A model generated the notes under the pieces. That model worked only from the letters and a program-made list of their open reading frames with translations, was not told the DNA's origin and searched no databases. A DNA stretch of 64,000 nt from an uncultured Acetatifactor sp. GTDB lineage: Bacteria; Bacillota; Clostridia; Lachnospirales; Lachnospiraceae. A program made the position numbers and the translations under genes. The DNA lies in contig CAJTVB010000008.1 in the NCBI GenBank assembly GCA_910579755.1, forward strand, positions 62,001 through 126,000, given 5' to 3'. Shown in pieces: positions 45,829 through 53,912 of this stretch. Numbering within the stretch: position 1 is the first letter of the stretch; the number at the start of each line of letters is the position of its first letter.

Positions 45829-46845
45829 ATGAAAATTTTGGTCACAGGCGGCGCCGGATTTATCGGAAGCCATACGGTAGTGGAGCTGCAGCAGGCGGGA
45901 TATGATGTTGTGGTGCTGGATAATCTGAGCAATTCAAGCGAAAAGTCTCTGGAGAGGGTGGAGGCCATAACCGGTAAAAAGGTTCCCTTTTATAAAGCGG
46001 ATATCCTGGACCGGAAGGCTCTGGAAGAAATTTTTGGCCGGGAGGGCATCGACGCAGTAATCCATTTTGCGGGCTTGAAGGCCGTAGGAGAGTCCGTGAG
46101 CAAGCCCTGGGAGTACTATGAGAACAATATTGCAGGCACGCTGACTTTGGTAGATGTGATGAGAAAGCATTATGTGAAAAACATCATCTTTTCCTCCAGC
46201 GCCACGGTATACGGGGACCCGGCTTTCATTCCCATCACGGAGGAATGTCCCAAGGGTCAGTGCACCAACCCGTATGGATGGACCAAATCCATGCTGGAGC
46301 AGATTCTTTCCGATATTCAGAAGGCGGACCAGGAGTGGAACGTGATCCTGCTTCGGTACTTTAATCCCATCGGCGCTCACAGGAGCGGCACTATAGGGGA
46401 GAATCCCAACGGGATTCCCAACAACCTGATGCCCTACATCACACAGGTGGCGGTAGGGAAGCTTAAGGAGCTGGGCGTTTTCGGAAACGATTACGATACC
46501 CATGACGGAACCGGAGTGAGAGATTATATTCACGTGGTGGATCTGGCCATAGGGCATGTGAAGGCTCTGAAGAAAATAGAGGAGAAGGCGGGCCTGAAAA
46601 TTTATAACCTGGGTACCGGCACCGGTTACAGTGTTTTGGACATTGTAAAGAATTTTGAAGAGGCTACCGGTGTTAAGATCCCTTATGTGATCAAGGACCG
46701 GCGCCCCGGCGATATCGCGTCCTGCTATGCAGACGCCGGCCTGGCTAAAAAGGAGCTGGGCTGGGAAGCGCAGTACGGCATTCGGGAAATGTGCGAGGAT
46801 TCCTGGAGGTGGCAGAAGAATAACCCCCAGGGATACGGGGACTGA
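45829..46845 (+). CDS. galE: UDP-glucose 4-epimerase
   Basis: Interconverts UDP-glucose and UDP-galactose (Leloir pathway and cell-envelope sugar supply). The 338-residue SDR-type enzyme has the NAD loop GGAGFIG at 7-13, the catalytic Tyr149-xxx-Lys153 in NPYGWTKSML, and the conserved RYFNPIGAH and GTGTGYSVLD stretches. ATG 45829 has AAGAGGAAG upstream. It is monocistronic between its promoter and a perfect hairpin terminator. Confidence 0.97.
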   Translation: MKILVTGGAGFIGSHTVVELQQAGYDVVVLDNLSNSSEKSLERVEAITGKKVPFYKADILDRKALEEIFGREGIDAVIHFAGLKAVGESVSKPWEYYENNIAGTLTLVDVMRKHYVKNIIFSSSATVYGDPAFIPITEECPKGQCTNPYGWTKSMLEQILSDIQKADQEWNVILLRYFNPIGAHRSGTIGENPNGIPNNLMPYITQVAVGKLKELGVFGNDYDTHDGTGVRDYIHVVDLAIGHVKALKKIEEKAGLKIYNLGTGTGYSVLDIVKNFEEATGVKIPYVIKDRRPGDIASCYADAGLAKKELGWEAQYGIREMCEDSWRWQKNNPQGYGD

Positions 46846-46894
46846 CACGATATAGCGGGATGTCAGAACAAGTATATAACTGGTAATGAAAGAA

Positions 46895-46922
46895 CTGCCG
46901 GGCAGAATAATCTGCCCGGCAG
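46895..46922. terminator. Perfect hairpin between convergent galE and hemolysin III genes
   Basis: CTGCCGGGCAGA (46895-46906) and TCTGCCCGGCAG (46911-46922) pair perfectly over 12 bp with an ATAA loop. The minus-strand flank is moderately T-rich. It serves as a shared 3' barrier for both genes. Confidence 0.7.
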
Positions 46923-46929
46923 AGACAAT

Positions 46930-47580
46930 TTATGCCACGTACACATACATAAATATAAAGTGGCATATGCTGCCAGCCATGACAAACAGGTGGAACACCT
47001 CATGGGAACCGAAGCTTTTATGCCTGGAATTGAAAAGCGGAAGCTTCAGAGCGTAAATGACGCCGCCCACGGTGTAAATAATGCCGCCGGCAAGAAGCCA
47101 GAGGAACGCGCCTGTGGACAGAGTGTCCAGGAGCCTTCCGAATACCAGCACGCATACCCATCCCATGGAAATGTAAATAACGGAAGAAAACCATTTGGGG
47201 CAGGTGATCCAGAAGGCTTTGATCAGCATGCCTGCCAGCGCAATGCCCCACACCAGCGCCAGCAGGGTGTATCCCATTTCACCGCCCAGCACAATCAGGC
47301 AGACGGGGGTGTAGGATCCTGCGATAAGGACAAAAATCATCATATGATCAAGCTTTCGGAATATCCGCAGGGCTCTTCCCTTTAAATTCACAGAATGATA
47401 AGCGGCGCTGGCTCCGTATAAAAGAACCATGCTGGCCATAAAAACAGCCATGGCAGTGAAGCTTTTTTCTCCTGAGGTGAGGCCTGCCTTGACTAAGAGC
47501 GGCACTGCGGCGAAAACTGCCGCTATCATGCCGATAAAATGTGTAATAGCGCTTCCGGGCTCTCGGATTGTGATCTGCAT
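46930..47580 (-). CDS. trhA: Hemolysin III / PAQR family membrane protein
   Basis: A 216-residue protein with seven predicted helices. Conserved histidines in the family positions are visible (ITHFIGMIAAVFAAVP near the start, SAAYHSVNLKG, and the HEVFHLFVMAGSICHF segment near the end), which bind metal in PAQR proteins. Its exact role is unclear; the family influences membrane fluidity. Start 47580 has GGGAGG at a suitable distance, whereas the nearby upstream ATG is too close to it. Convergent with galE. Confidence 0.92.
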   Translation of the reverse strand: MQITIREPGSAITHFIGMIAAVFAAVPLLVKAGLTSGEKSFTAMAVFMASMVLLYGASAAYHSVNLKGRALRIFRKLDHMMIFVLIAGSYTPVCLIVLGGEMGYTLLALVWGIALAGMLIKAFWITCPKWFSSVIYISMGWVCVLVFGRLLDTLSTGAFLWLLAGGIIYTVGGVIYALKLPLFNSRHKSFGSHEVFHLFVMAGSICHFIFMYVYVA

Positions 47581-47898
47581 ATTCATACCTCCCTGTAAAT
47601 ACCCTGCATACATTTTCGCTGTTCTGCAGTCCATACAAAACATTTCCATCTGCATGGATCATTATTAATCCTATCATTTGTACAATAAGAGAAAACTATA
47701 CATTATAGTATATAAAACGACCAATTGCACTCAAATAGTTCGTCATGTAGTTTTTGAAACTATATGTCATTGAATAGATAATACATCTGAATGAAAGAAA
47801 TGTCAATACAAAAAATCCTTGCTTTCCTCTGCCAAATCGATTACCATGAAGCTTATCTGAACAGTAATCTGAGAATCTATGGAAAGGCAGGGTAAAAT
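47581..47898. other. AT-rich divergent intergenic region with small palindromes
   Basis: This 318-bp spacer between the hemolysin III gene and the small protein gene is clearly more AT-rich than its neighbours. It holds TATAC-ATTATA-GTATA (47697-47713 region) and TAGTTT/AAACTA around TTG (47748-47762). I found no convincing gene. The palindromes may be regulatory or relics of insertion. Confidence 0.4.
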
Positions 47899-48168
47899 AT
47901 GTTTCGGCTTTGGGCAAAAATTTTCAAGGATAATCGCATGCTTCAGGACACCTGTATTGCTGATGAAAGCGCCGATACCCGAACCCACAAGGTATTTCAC
48001 GCCCTGGACGAAATCTGCCGTCAGTTTGATCTGAGCAAACCTGTCTGGCTTGACAAAAATATATCTGATTTTAAGCGTCATAAAAAAACCCGCTTCACAC
48101 AGGACAATTTTATAGAATCTGTGGAATTTGACTATCTGGAGATTCATGTAATTGAGGAAGATACGTGA
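47899..48168 (+). CDS. Small conserved hypothetical protein
   Basis: An 89-residue soluble, highly charged protein. Similar proteins with the same HALDEICRQFDLSKPVWLDKN and TRFTQDNFIESVEFDYLEIHVIEED stretches are, from memory, widespread in Lachnospiraceae with no known function. AAAGGCAGGG lies before the ATG. It is isolated within an AT-rich stretch and followed by a gene remnant. Confidence 0.75.
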   Translation: MFRLWAKIFKDNRMLQDTCIADESADTRTHKVFHALDEICRQFDLSKPVWLDKNISDFKRHKKTRFTQDNFIESVEFDYLEIHVIEEDT

Positions 48169-48174
48169 TAGCTT

Positions 48175-48306
48175 TTCAGATACCGCAAGTTCATTCACGC
48201 TCTTGCGAAAACTGAGGCGATGGTATGTAAAGGCTTGGGGATTACACAGGAGGAAGCAAAACGAAATGTTCTGAAGCTCTCCGGCGGACAGCAGCCACTA
48301 TACTAA
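48175..48306 (+). pseudogene. Gene remnant ending in KLSGGQQPLY
   Basis: Directly after the small protein gene an open 43-codon stretch, starting without a start codon, reads FRYRKFIHALAKTEAMVCKG and then GITQEEAKRNVLKLSGGQQ before a stop. LSGGQQ resembles the ABC ATPase signature, but nothing after it fits. It looks like the 3' end of a lost gene; the parent family is uncertain. Confidence 0.4.
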
Positions 48307-48485
48307 TACAATACACATAACCGGTCTGGCGCCGGCATATATATAAAAGGTATGCGTTTTATTGGTGATTTTGCCGTATTTTATTAAAAAAGGATTAAGC
48401 TTTAGTGAATAATATACATTTGTATCACCTGTTATGCTATACTGAATATACTATATTGGGAGTTACCCGGGATGAAGGTGCCAGA

Positions 48486-49133
48486 ATGGAGTTAAAACCA
48501 GATAACGGAGAAGGGATCGACAGCTGGAAAGAAGTGACCCTGATCTACAATGCCGCACTGAGACAGATTCAGACAAGGATGGAGATTCTGAATGAGGAGT
48601 TTCAGCATGTACATCGATATAATCCGATTGAACATATCAAGTCGAGGATCAAGACGCCCGAGAGCATTGTCAAAAAGCTGAAGCGGAACGGATACGAATC
48701 TACTATTGAAAATATGGTTAAGTACATAAACGATATTGCCGGTATTCGCGTCATTTGCTCTTTTACGTCGGACATATACCGGATTGTTGCCATGATCGCG
48801 GAGCAAAGGGATATCAAGGTGATCGCCGTGAAGGACTATATTACTTTTCCCAAGGCCAGCGGTTACAAAAGCTACCATATGATCGTGACCGTGCCGGTAT
48901 ATCTCTCGGATCGTACCGTGGATGCCAAGGTGGAGATCCAGATCCGGACGGTCGCCATGGATTTCTGGGCAAGCCTGGAGCATAAGATTCATTATAAGTT
49001 TGAGGGGGATGCGCCGGAGCATATTAAAAGCGAGCTGGTGGAGTGTGCCAAAATGGTCAGTGATCTGGACGCCAGAATGCTATCGCTGAATGAAGAAATC
49101 CTTGCGATCAGCCGGAAAATGAACAAAGACTAA
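48486..49133 (+). CDS. Small alarmone synthetase, RelA/SpoT domain (RelQ/RelP-type)
   Basis: A 215-residue single-domain GTP pyrophosphokinase that makes (p)ppGpp from GTP or GDP and ATP, with no hydrolase domain. Conserved parts are the RIKTPESIVKKLKRNGY pyrophosphate region, DIAGIRVICSF with the catalytic acidic residue, KASGYKSYHMIV, and KVEIQIRTVAMDFWASLEHKIHYK. Start 48486 is preceded by GATGAAGG; an in-frame upstream start at 48405 would add an atypical 27 residues. It acts in stringent response or cell-envelope stress. A hairpin follows. Confidence 0.93.
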   Translation: MELKPDNGEGIDSWKEVTLIYNAALRQIQTRMEILNEEFQHVHRYNPIEHIKSRIKTPESIVKKLKRNGYESTIENMVKYINDIAGIRVICSFTSDIYRIVAMIAEQRDIKVIAVKDYITFPKASGYKSYHMIVTVPVYLSDRTVDAKVEIQIRTVAMDFWASLEHKIHYKFEGDAPEHIKSELVECAKMVSDLDARMLSLNEEILAISRKMNKD

Positions 49134-49155
49134 AACAGAAGCTGAAAAGAGGAGT

Positions 49156-49181
49156 GCCCGGATGCCTTTCGGTATCCGGGC
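49156..49181 (+). terminator. Hairpin after the alarmone synthetase gene
   Basis: GCCCGGATGCC (49156-49166) and GGTATCCGGGC (49171-49181) form an 11-bp stem with one G-U pair and a TTTC tetraloop. The following tail is only partly T-rich, so termination is probable but not certain. Confidence 0.6.
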
Positions 49182-49534
49182 TATTATGAAAAAAAAATCT
49201 TGTTTGCTGTAACTCATAAAAGTAATTCTTAATGACAACCATAGTATAGCAATTGTCTGTGAACAAAGTATGAACTCCCTGTAAAAACTTGGTGAATGTT
49301 ACAAAAACAAAAAGAAATACATGTAATAATTATGCAGTTTGCATAAAATACCAGTGCTTGAGGGTGCGGTCAGTATCGTGGCGGGATTCGGGCTTTTTGC
49401 TGTCGGAAAAGAATTGAAATAAGCGTGGAATTGTTTTATGATGTGTGTGGAGTTGTGAAGCGGTTTTGGAGTTCACGATAAAAATATACACAGGATGCGC
49501 GGGGCAGGAGCGCGGCGTGGAAACAGGAGGTAAT
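49182..49534. other. 353-bp intergenic region with a palindrome
   Basis: The gap between the alarmone synthetase and phosphatase genes contains a perfect TTATGCA-GTT-TGCATAA element (49330-49346) that could be an operator. I found no gene in either strand with a credible ribosome site. Confidence 0.4.
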
Positions 49535-50260
49535 ATGCGGCTGATAATCATACGGCATGGAGATCCCGACTATGTGAAGGACTCATTGACAGAAAAGGGC
49601 TGGAGGGAAGCGGAGCTGCTGGCGGAGCGGATTGCAGGACTTGAGGTGAAGCAGTTTTACGTGTCTCCTTTGGGGAGAGCGAGGGATACGGCGTCTTTGA
49701 CTTTAAAAAAGATGGGAAGAAGCGCCGTGGAGTGCGACTGGCTCCAGGAATTTCCTCCCCGGATCAACCGTCCGGACACTACGGACCGGAAAACCCTGGC
49801 CTGGGATTGGATTCCCGGGGACTGGATGGGAGAGGCGCTGTACCGGGACAGAGAACGGTGGGCAGATACGGAGGTCATGCGTGAAGGGAATGTAGGAGAA
49901 ACTTACCGTTATGTGACGGAAAATTTTGACCGGCTGTTGGCAGAGCACGGCTATGTGCGGGACGGCGAATTCTACCGGGTGGAGAGAGCCAACCGGGACA
50001 CGCTGGTATTTTTTTGTCATTTCGGGCTGGAGTGCGTGCTTTTGAGCCGGCTGATGAATCTTTCTCCCATGATTCTCTGGCACCACACCTGTGCCGCTCC
50101 TTCCTCTGTCACCACCGTTTACACGGAAGAACGCAGACAGGGAGAGGCCGTTTTCCGGATCAGCAGCTTTGGGGATACCTCTCATCTGTATGCCGGAGGG
50201 GACGAGCCCTCTTTTTCTGCCCGGTTCTGCGAGACCTTTGACAGCGACGAACGGCACTGA
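49535..50260 (+). CDS. Histidine phosphatase family protein
   Basis: A 241-residue phosphatase of the phosphoglycerate-mutase-like superfamily. The catalytic RHG is in IIIRHGDPDY at the N-terminus, supported by SPLGRARDTA and a later HFGLECVLLSR with a conserved histidine. Substrate unknown; relatives include alpha-ribazole phosphatase and broad-specificity phosphatases. AACAGGAGG precedes the ATG. It is probably monocistronic. Confidence 0.88.
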   Translation: MRLIIIRHGDPDYVKDSLTEKGWREAELLAERIAGLEVKQFYVSPLGRARDTASLTLKKMGRSAVECDWLQEFPPRINRPDTTDRKTLAWDWIPGDWMGEALYRDRERWADTEVMREGNVGETYRYVTENFDRLLAEHGYVRDGEFYRVERANRDTLVFFCHFGLECVLLSRLMNLSPMILWHHTCAAPSSVTTVYTEERRQGEAVFRISSFGDTSHLYAGGDEPSFSARFCETFDSDERH

Positions 50261-50349
50261 AGCCTTTCAAATGGAGTAAATTTTCGGGGCGTATCTGCTT
50301 AGATTCCCACAGGCCTTGACTGCCCGTGAAATTTTGTGGCAAGGGTGAT

Positions 50350-50378
50350 TTGACAGGCGGCAGACCATGGAATATAAT
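50350..50378 (+). promoter_or_regulatory. Consensus sigma-A promoter of the SDR gene
   Basis: TTGACA (50350-50355), a 17-bp spacer and TATAAT (50373-50378) match both consensus hexamers exactly, about 90 bp before the SDR start. Confidence 0.85.
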
Positions 50379-50467
50379 AAAACTGTAACACAAAAATGAC
50401 CGCAGACCGCATTTTGTGCACCGCGGCTTCGGGCGGCCGTCAAGATCGAAATATCATGGAGGGAACT

Positions 50468-51214
50468 ATGGAGTTAATGGACAAGGTTGCGATTGTGACA
50501 GGAGGAAGCCGCGGGATCGGGTTCACCACCGTAAAGGCTTTTCTGCAGGAAGGAGCCGCGGTGGTGCTGTGTGCCAGCCGTCAGGAGACTGCGGACAAGG
50601 CCGTGGTGCAGCTGCAGGAGGAGATCCCAGGGGCAAGGGTAGAGGGAATCTGGCCTGACCTTTCCAGTTACGCTTCTGTAAAAGCCGCTTTTGACAGAGT
50701 GGCGCAGGTGTACGGCAGGATCGATATTCTGGTGAACAATGCCGGCGTATCGGAAAGTACGCCTTTTTCGGAATATACGGAAGAGACCTTTGACAAGGTT
50801 ATGGATCTGAATGTAAAAGGCACCTTCAACTGCTCCAGAGCGGTGGTCGAGATTATGGAAAGGCAGGGCGCAGGAGTGATTCTGAATACATCCTCCATGG
50901 TCAGCATTTCCGGACAGCCCAGCGGTGTGGCCTACCCCACATCGAAATTTGCCGTAAATGGCTTTACCCTTTCGCTGGCCCGGGAGCTGGGGCCCAAGGG
51001 AATTCGTGTAAATGCGGTGGCTCCGGGCATTACCGAGACCGACATGATGAAGGCGGTTCCCAAGGAGGTCATCGAGCCCATGATCGCCAGGATTCCCCTG
51101 CGCCGTCTGGGACAGCCGGAGGACATCGCCAATGCGTTTGTATTTCTGGCATCGGAAAAGGCATCCTATATCTCCGGTGTGGTGCTGAGCGTGGATGGAT
51201 TGATGAGGACCTGA
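50468..51214 (+). CDS. SDR family NAD(P)-dependent oxidoreductase
   Basis: A 248-residue short-chain dehydrogenase/reductase. It has the cofactor loop TGGSRGIG at the N-terminus, NNAGVS after strand 4, a catalytic Ser in NTSSMVS and the Tyr-Lys pair in AYPTSKFAVNG, with the FabG-like ending GVVLSVDGLMRT. The substrate is unknown; FabG-like ketoacyl or sugar/steroid reductases are possible. ATG 50468 follows GGAGGG. It has a consensus promoter and no adjacent pathway genes. Confidence 0.92.
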   Translation: MELMDKVAIVTGGSRGIGFTTVKAFLQEGAAVVLCASRQETADKAVVQLQEEIPGARVEGIWPDLSSYASVKAAFDRVAQVYGRIDILVNNAGVSESTPFSEYTEETFDKVMDLNVKGTFNCSRAVVEIMERQGAGVILNTSSMVSISGQPSGVAYPTSKFAVNGFTLSLARELGPKGIRVNAVAPGITETDMMKAVPKEVIEPMIARIPLRRLGQPEDIANAFVFLASEKASYISGVVLSVDGLMRT

Positions 51215-51302
51215 GGCGCTGTTTATGAAAACGGATCTGTAATTATTTGCGGCATGGCCATTTTGGCTGTGCCGTTTTTTTCGGTGCGCAAAAAGTTTCC
51301 TG

Positions 51303-51331
51303 TTGACAAATCAGAGAGCTTATGGTATTTT
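51303..51331 (+). promoter_or_regulatory. Sigma-A promoter of the padR operon
   Basis: TTGACA (51303-51308), a 17-bp spacer and TATTTT (51326-51331). The operator triplet begins 11 bp downstream, so bound regulator would block initiation or early elongation. Confidence 0.75.
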
Positions 51332-51342
51332 GTGTTTACAGA

Positions 51343-51382
51343 CGACATGTCGAGTATCGACATGTCGAATGAAAACATGTCG
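51343..51382. promoter_or_regulatory. Triple ACATGT operator, likely PadR site
   Basis: CGACATGTCG occurs at 51343-51352 and 51358-51367, and a third half-degenerate copy AACATGTCG at 51374-51382. The centres of ACATGT fall at 51347.5, 51362.5 and 51377.5, exactly 15 bp apart, giving two overlapping ATGT-N9-ACAT elements. Established PadR boxes are ATGT-N8-ACAT-like, and padR is the next gene. Confidence 0.8.
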
Positions 51383-51448
51383 CCTGTAGACACTGATCAT
51401 ATCATTCTGCCGGCATTTTGAGGCTATAAAAAGACAGGGGGGAGTTGT

Positions 51449-51784
51449 TTGGAGGAAGGCTTACAGAAAAAGTACATTCCCATGACGGAGACCACTTATT
51501 ATACGCTTCTTTCGGTGACGGTTCCCAGGCATGGTTATGCTATTATGCAGTACGTGAATGAGCTGACCAAGGGCAGGATCGTTCTCGGCACCGGAACTTT
51601 GTATACCATGGTAGGCAGGCTGGCGGCAGACAACATGATTGTGACGGTGCCCAACGAGGAAGGCAAAAAGGCCTATCAGATCACGGAGACAGGAAGAAAA
51701 CTGCTGGAGCTGGAGACAGTCAGACTGGGAAAGCAGCTGAAGGACGGAAGGCAGATCTTGAATATGGGGGCTGAGGATGAATAA
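51449..51784 (+). CDS. PadR family transcriptional regulator
   Basis: A 111-residue winged-helix regulator of the short PadR subfamily 2, with the recognition part YAIMQYVNELTKGRIVLGTGTLYTMVGRL and a C-terminal dimerisation helix. The start is TTG 51449 with GGGGGGAG upstream; an internal ATG at 51482 has no site. It probably represses its own operon at the triple operator upstream. It overlaps the DUF2812 gene by 8 bp. Confidence 0.92.
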   Translation: MEEGLQKKYIPMTETTYYTLLSVTVPRHGYAIMQYVNELTKGRIVLGTGTLYTMVGRLAADNMIVTVPNEEGKKAYQITETGRKLLELETVRLGKQLKDGRQILNMGAEDE

Positions 51785-52883
51785 GGAAGAAAGAGGACGA
51801 ATAAAAAGATGCAAGGCTTTTCTGAGCTTCCAGAAGGAGAGAAAATGGCTGGAGGAAATGGCCCTTCAGGGCTGGTTCCTGGAAAATATATCGATGGGAA
51901 TGATCTATACCTTCAGAAGAGGGGAGCCAAAACATCTGTTGTATGGTATTGATCGGTTCTGCCTGCCGAAAAAGCCTGATCTGGAAGAAATACGCCATAA
52001 GGAAATTTTTATGGAGATGGCCCGGGAGCTGGGATGGCAGGAGGTCACTCATGACGAGGATATGACATACTACTTTTCCAAGGAATATGAGGAGGGCGGC
52101 ATCAATGAGCTGCACAATGATCGGGAATCCCGCGGCTACAGAGCGGCCAAATTCAGGAGATATGCTCATAATCATGCAAAAAAGCTGGTGGTTCAGATAT
52201 TTGTTGTTTTGCTGGTGGATCTTGCCATAAAGTCTCTGCTGGGACTCTGGGGGAAGCCCAGCCTTATATGGTACGAATGGTTTGCTTTGATTTATGCAGT
52301 CGTATGCAGCGCGGCGGCGCTGGGATATTGGAAACTGGGCTTTCGGACGGAAAAGGAATTGTCCATGACCGGGCAGGAATGGGAGGAAAGCAGGGATCCT
52401 GCTTTTCATAAAACAATGTGGAAGCTGATTTTGACCAACAGAGGGCTGAATCGGTTTCTGGGAAAGCAGGCCGGCCAGGGATGGGTTCTGACGGCGGTTA
52501 CGCCCCTGCGGTATTTCTTTGTGAAAGACCAAAGCAAAAACCAGATTTATACCATGGACAGCAAAAGTCTGGTGAATAAGCGTCTGAAGGCCCAGAGCAG
52601 GAAACAGATCGGCGACGGCAAGGACTGGAGCGGAATCAACAGCGACTGGGAGCTGCAGAGCGTCAGGGATGCCCAGGAGAAGGGCTGGATCTTCGTCTGT
52701 GCCCTGGAAAACAGAGCCGTCATTTATCGGGGGGAGGCCGGGCAGGCAGAGCCTCTGAATGATCCCAGATATGACAACAGCCTGCGCTGGGTGTCCCTGA
52801 TCGGGGAATACGGCTTCTATATGCTGTTAAGCGCCATTGCAGGAGGCATTGTGGGATTTATCATAGGGTATTTGGAAAAATAG
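51777..52883 (+). CDS. DUF2812 domain membrane protein
   Basis: A 368-residue protein of the DUF2812 family, commonly found next to padR in Firmicutes. The N-terminal part (KERKWLEEMALQGWFLENIS, YRFRRG-like segment) carries the DUF2812 signature, and a second similar unit appears after residue 215 (LNRFLGKQAGQGWVLTAV). Predicted membrane segments lie near 135-150, 165-185 and at the C-terminus. Function unknown; probably a sensor or partner of the PadR system. Its start overlaps padR. Confidence 0.85.
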   Translation: MNKEERGRIKRCKAFLSFQKERKWLEEMALQGWFLENISMGMIYTFRRGEPKHLLYGIDRFCLPKKPDLEEIRHKEIFMEMARELGWQEVTHDEDMTYYFSKEYEEGGINELHNDRESRGYRAAKFRRYAHNHAKKLVVQIFVVLLVDLAIKSLLGLWGKPSLIWYEWFALIYAVVCSAAALGYWKLGFRTEKELSMTGQEWEESRDPAFHKTMWKLILTNRGLNRFLGKQAGQGWVLTAVTPLRYFFVKDQSKNQIYTMDSKSLVNKRLKAQSRKQIGDGKDWSGINSDWELQSVRDAQEKGWIFVCALENRAVIYRGEAGQAEPLNDPRYDNSLRWVSLIGEYGFYMLLSAIAGGIVGFIIGYLEK

Positions 52884-52994
52884 CACAAACGGTTTACACT
52901 GTACTGAGCTTTGGAGCTGCAGTATAATTCATATTCAGATACCATTGTTCCATTTATGGATATTCATAGATCATTGGTAAAGAGGAGGAGTAAA

Positions 52995-53912
52995 ATGAAA
53001 CTGGAGGTAAAGAACATCCGCAAAAGCTTTGGAGAGAAGGAAGTGCTCCATGGCGTAAGCTTTCAGGTGGAGAGCGGCAGGGCGCTGGGACTGCTGGGCA
53101 GGAACGGCGCAGGAAAAACCACCACCATCCGCATTCTGATGGATGTATTTCACGCAAACAGCGGCGAGATCCTGTTGGACGAGAAAAAATTTGTGCCGTC
53201 GAAACACAGGATCGGTTACCTGCCGGAGGAAAGAGGGCTTTACCCTAAGCGCACCGTTTTGGATCAGATGATTTTTCTGGCCAGACTGCGGGGGATGAAC
53301 ACCGGCGAGGCCAGGGAGAATGCAAAAAAATGGCTGGCCAGGCTGGAGGTGTCGGAGTATGAAACGCGGAAGCTGGAGACTCTGTCCAAGGGTAATCAGC
53401 AGAAGGTGCAGCTGGCGGCCACGCTGGTGACCAATCCGGATATCGTGATTCTGGATGAGCCCTTCAGCGGGCTGGATCCGGTGAACTCCCAGATCCTGAA
53501 GGATGTAGTGAACGAATTGATCGCGGACAGACGGCTGGTGATCTTCTCCAGTCATCAAATGAGCTATGTGGAGGAATTCTGTGACAACATCGCCATTATC
53601 AACCAGGGCGAGGTGGTTCTGGCCGGAGAACTGCGGGAGATCAAAAAGGATTACGGCAGAAACCGTCTGATGCTTTCCGCAGAGAATTATGACCAGAATC
53701 GTCTGGCGGAAAAGGTGGAGAAGGAGTTTGGAGATTTGGTTTCCATTTCGGGCAGAAAGAAGGAGTTTCTGATTCTGGAGCTTACGGAAAAGGGCAGCAG
53801 GCGGAAGGTGATGGAGAGGCTGGCGGGCTCCGACATTGAGGTAGAGCGTTTCGGCGGCTATGCACCGTCCCTGAATGATATATTTGTGGCAAAGGTTGGT
53901 GAGGAAGAATGA
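52995..53912 (+). CDS. ABC transporter ATP-binding protein (NatA-like)
   Basis: A 305-residue ATPase. Walker A GRNGAGKTTT, signature LSKGNQQKVQLAATL, Walker B VILDEPFSGLDP and the switch His in FSSHQMSYVEE are all present, followed by a DUF4162-type C-terminal domain. It pairs with the permease gene overlapping by 4 bp. The exporter may handle sodium, drugs or lipids; the PadR setting suggests a stress or antibiotic response. ATG 52995 has AGAGGAGGAG upstream. Confidence 0.94.
   Translation: MKLEVKNIRKSFGEKEVLHGVSFQVESGRALGLLGRNGAGKTTTIRILMDVFHANSGEILLDEKKFVPSKHRIGYLPEERGLYPKRTVLDQMIFLARLRGMNTGEARENAKKWLARLEVSEYETRKLETLSKGNQQKVQLAATLVTNPDIVILDEPFSGLDPVNSQILKDVVNELIADRRLVIFSSHQMSYVEEFCDNIAIINQGEVVLAGELREIKKDYGRNRLMLSAENYDQNRLAEKVEKEFGDLVSISGRKKEFLILELTEKGSRRKVMERLAGSDIEVERFGGYAPSLNDIFVAKVGEEE

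Noticed and set aside
48175..48306. Functional ABC transporter ATPase
   Set aside because: Only LSGGQQ is present, without Walker motifs or flanking gene; treated as a remnant.
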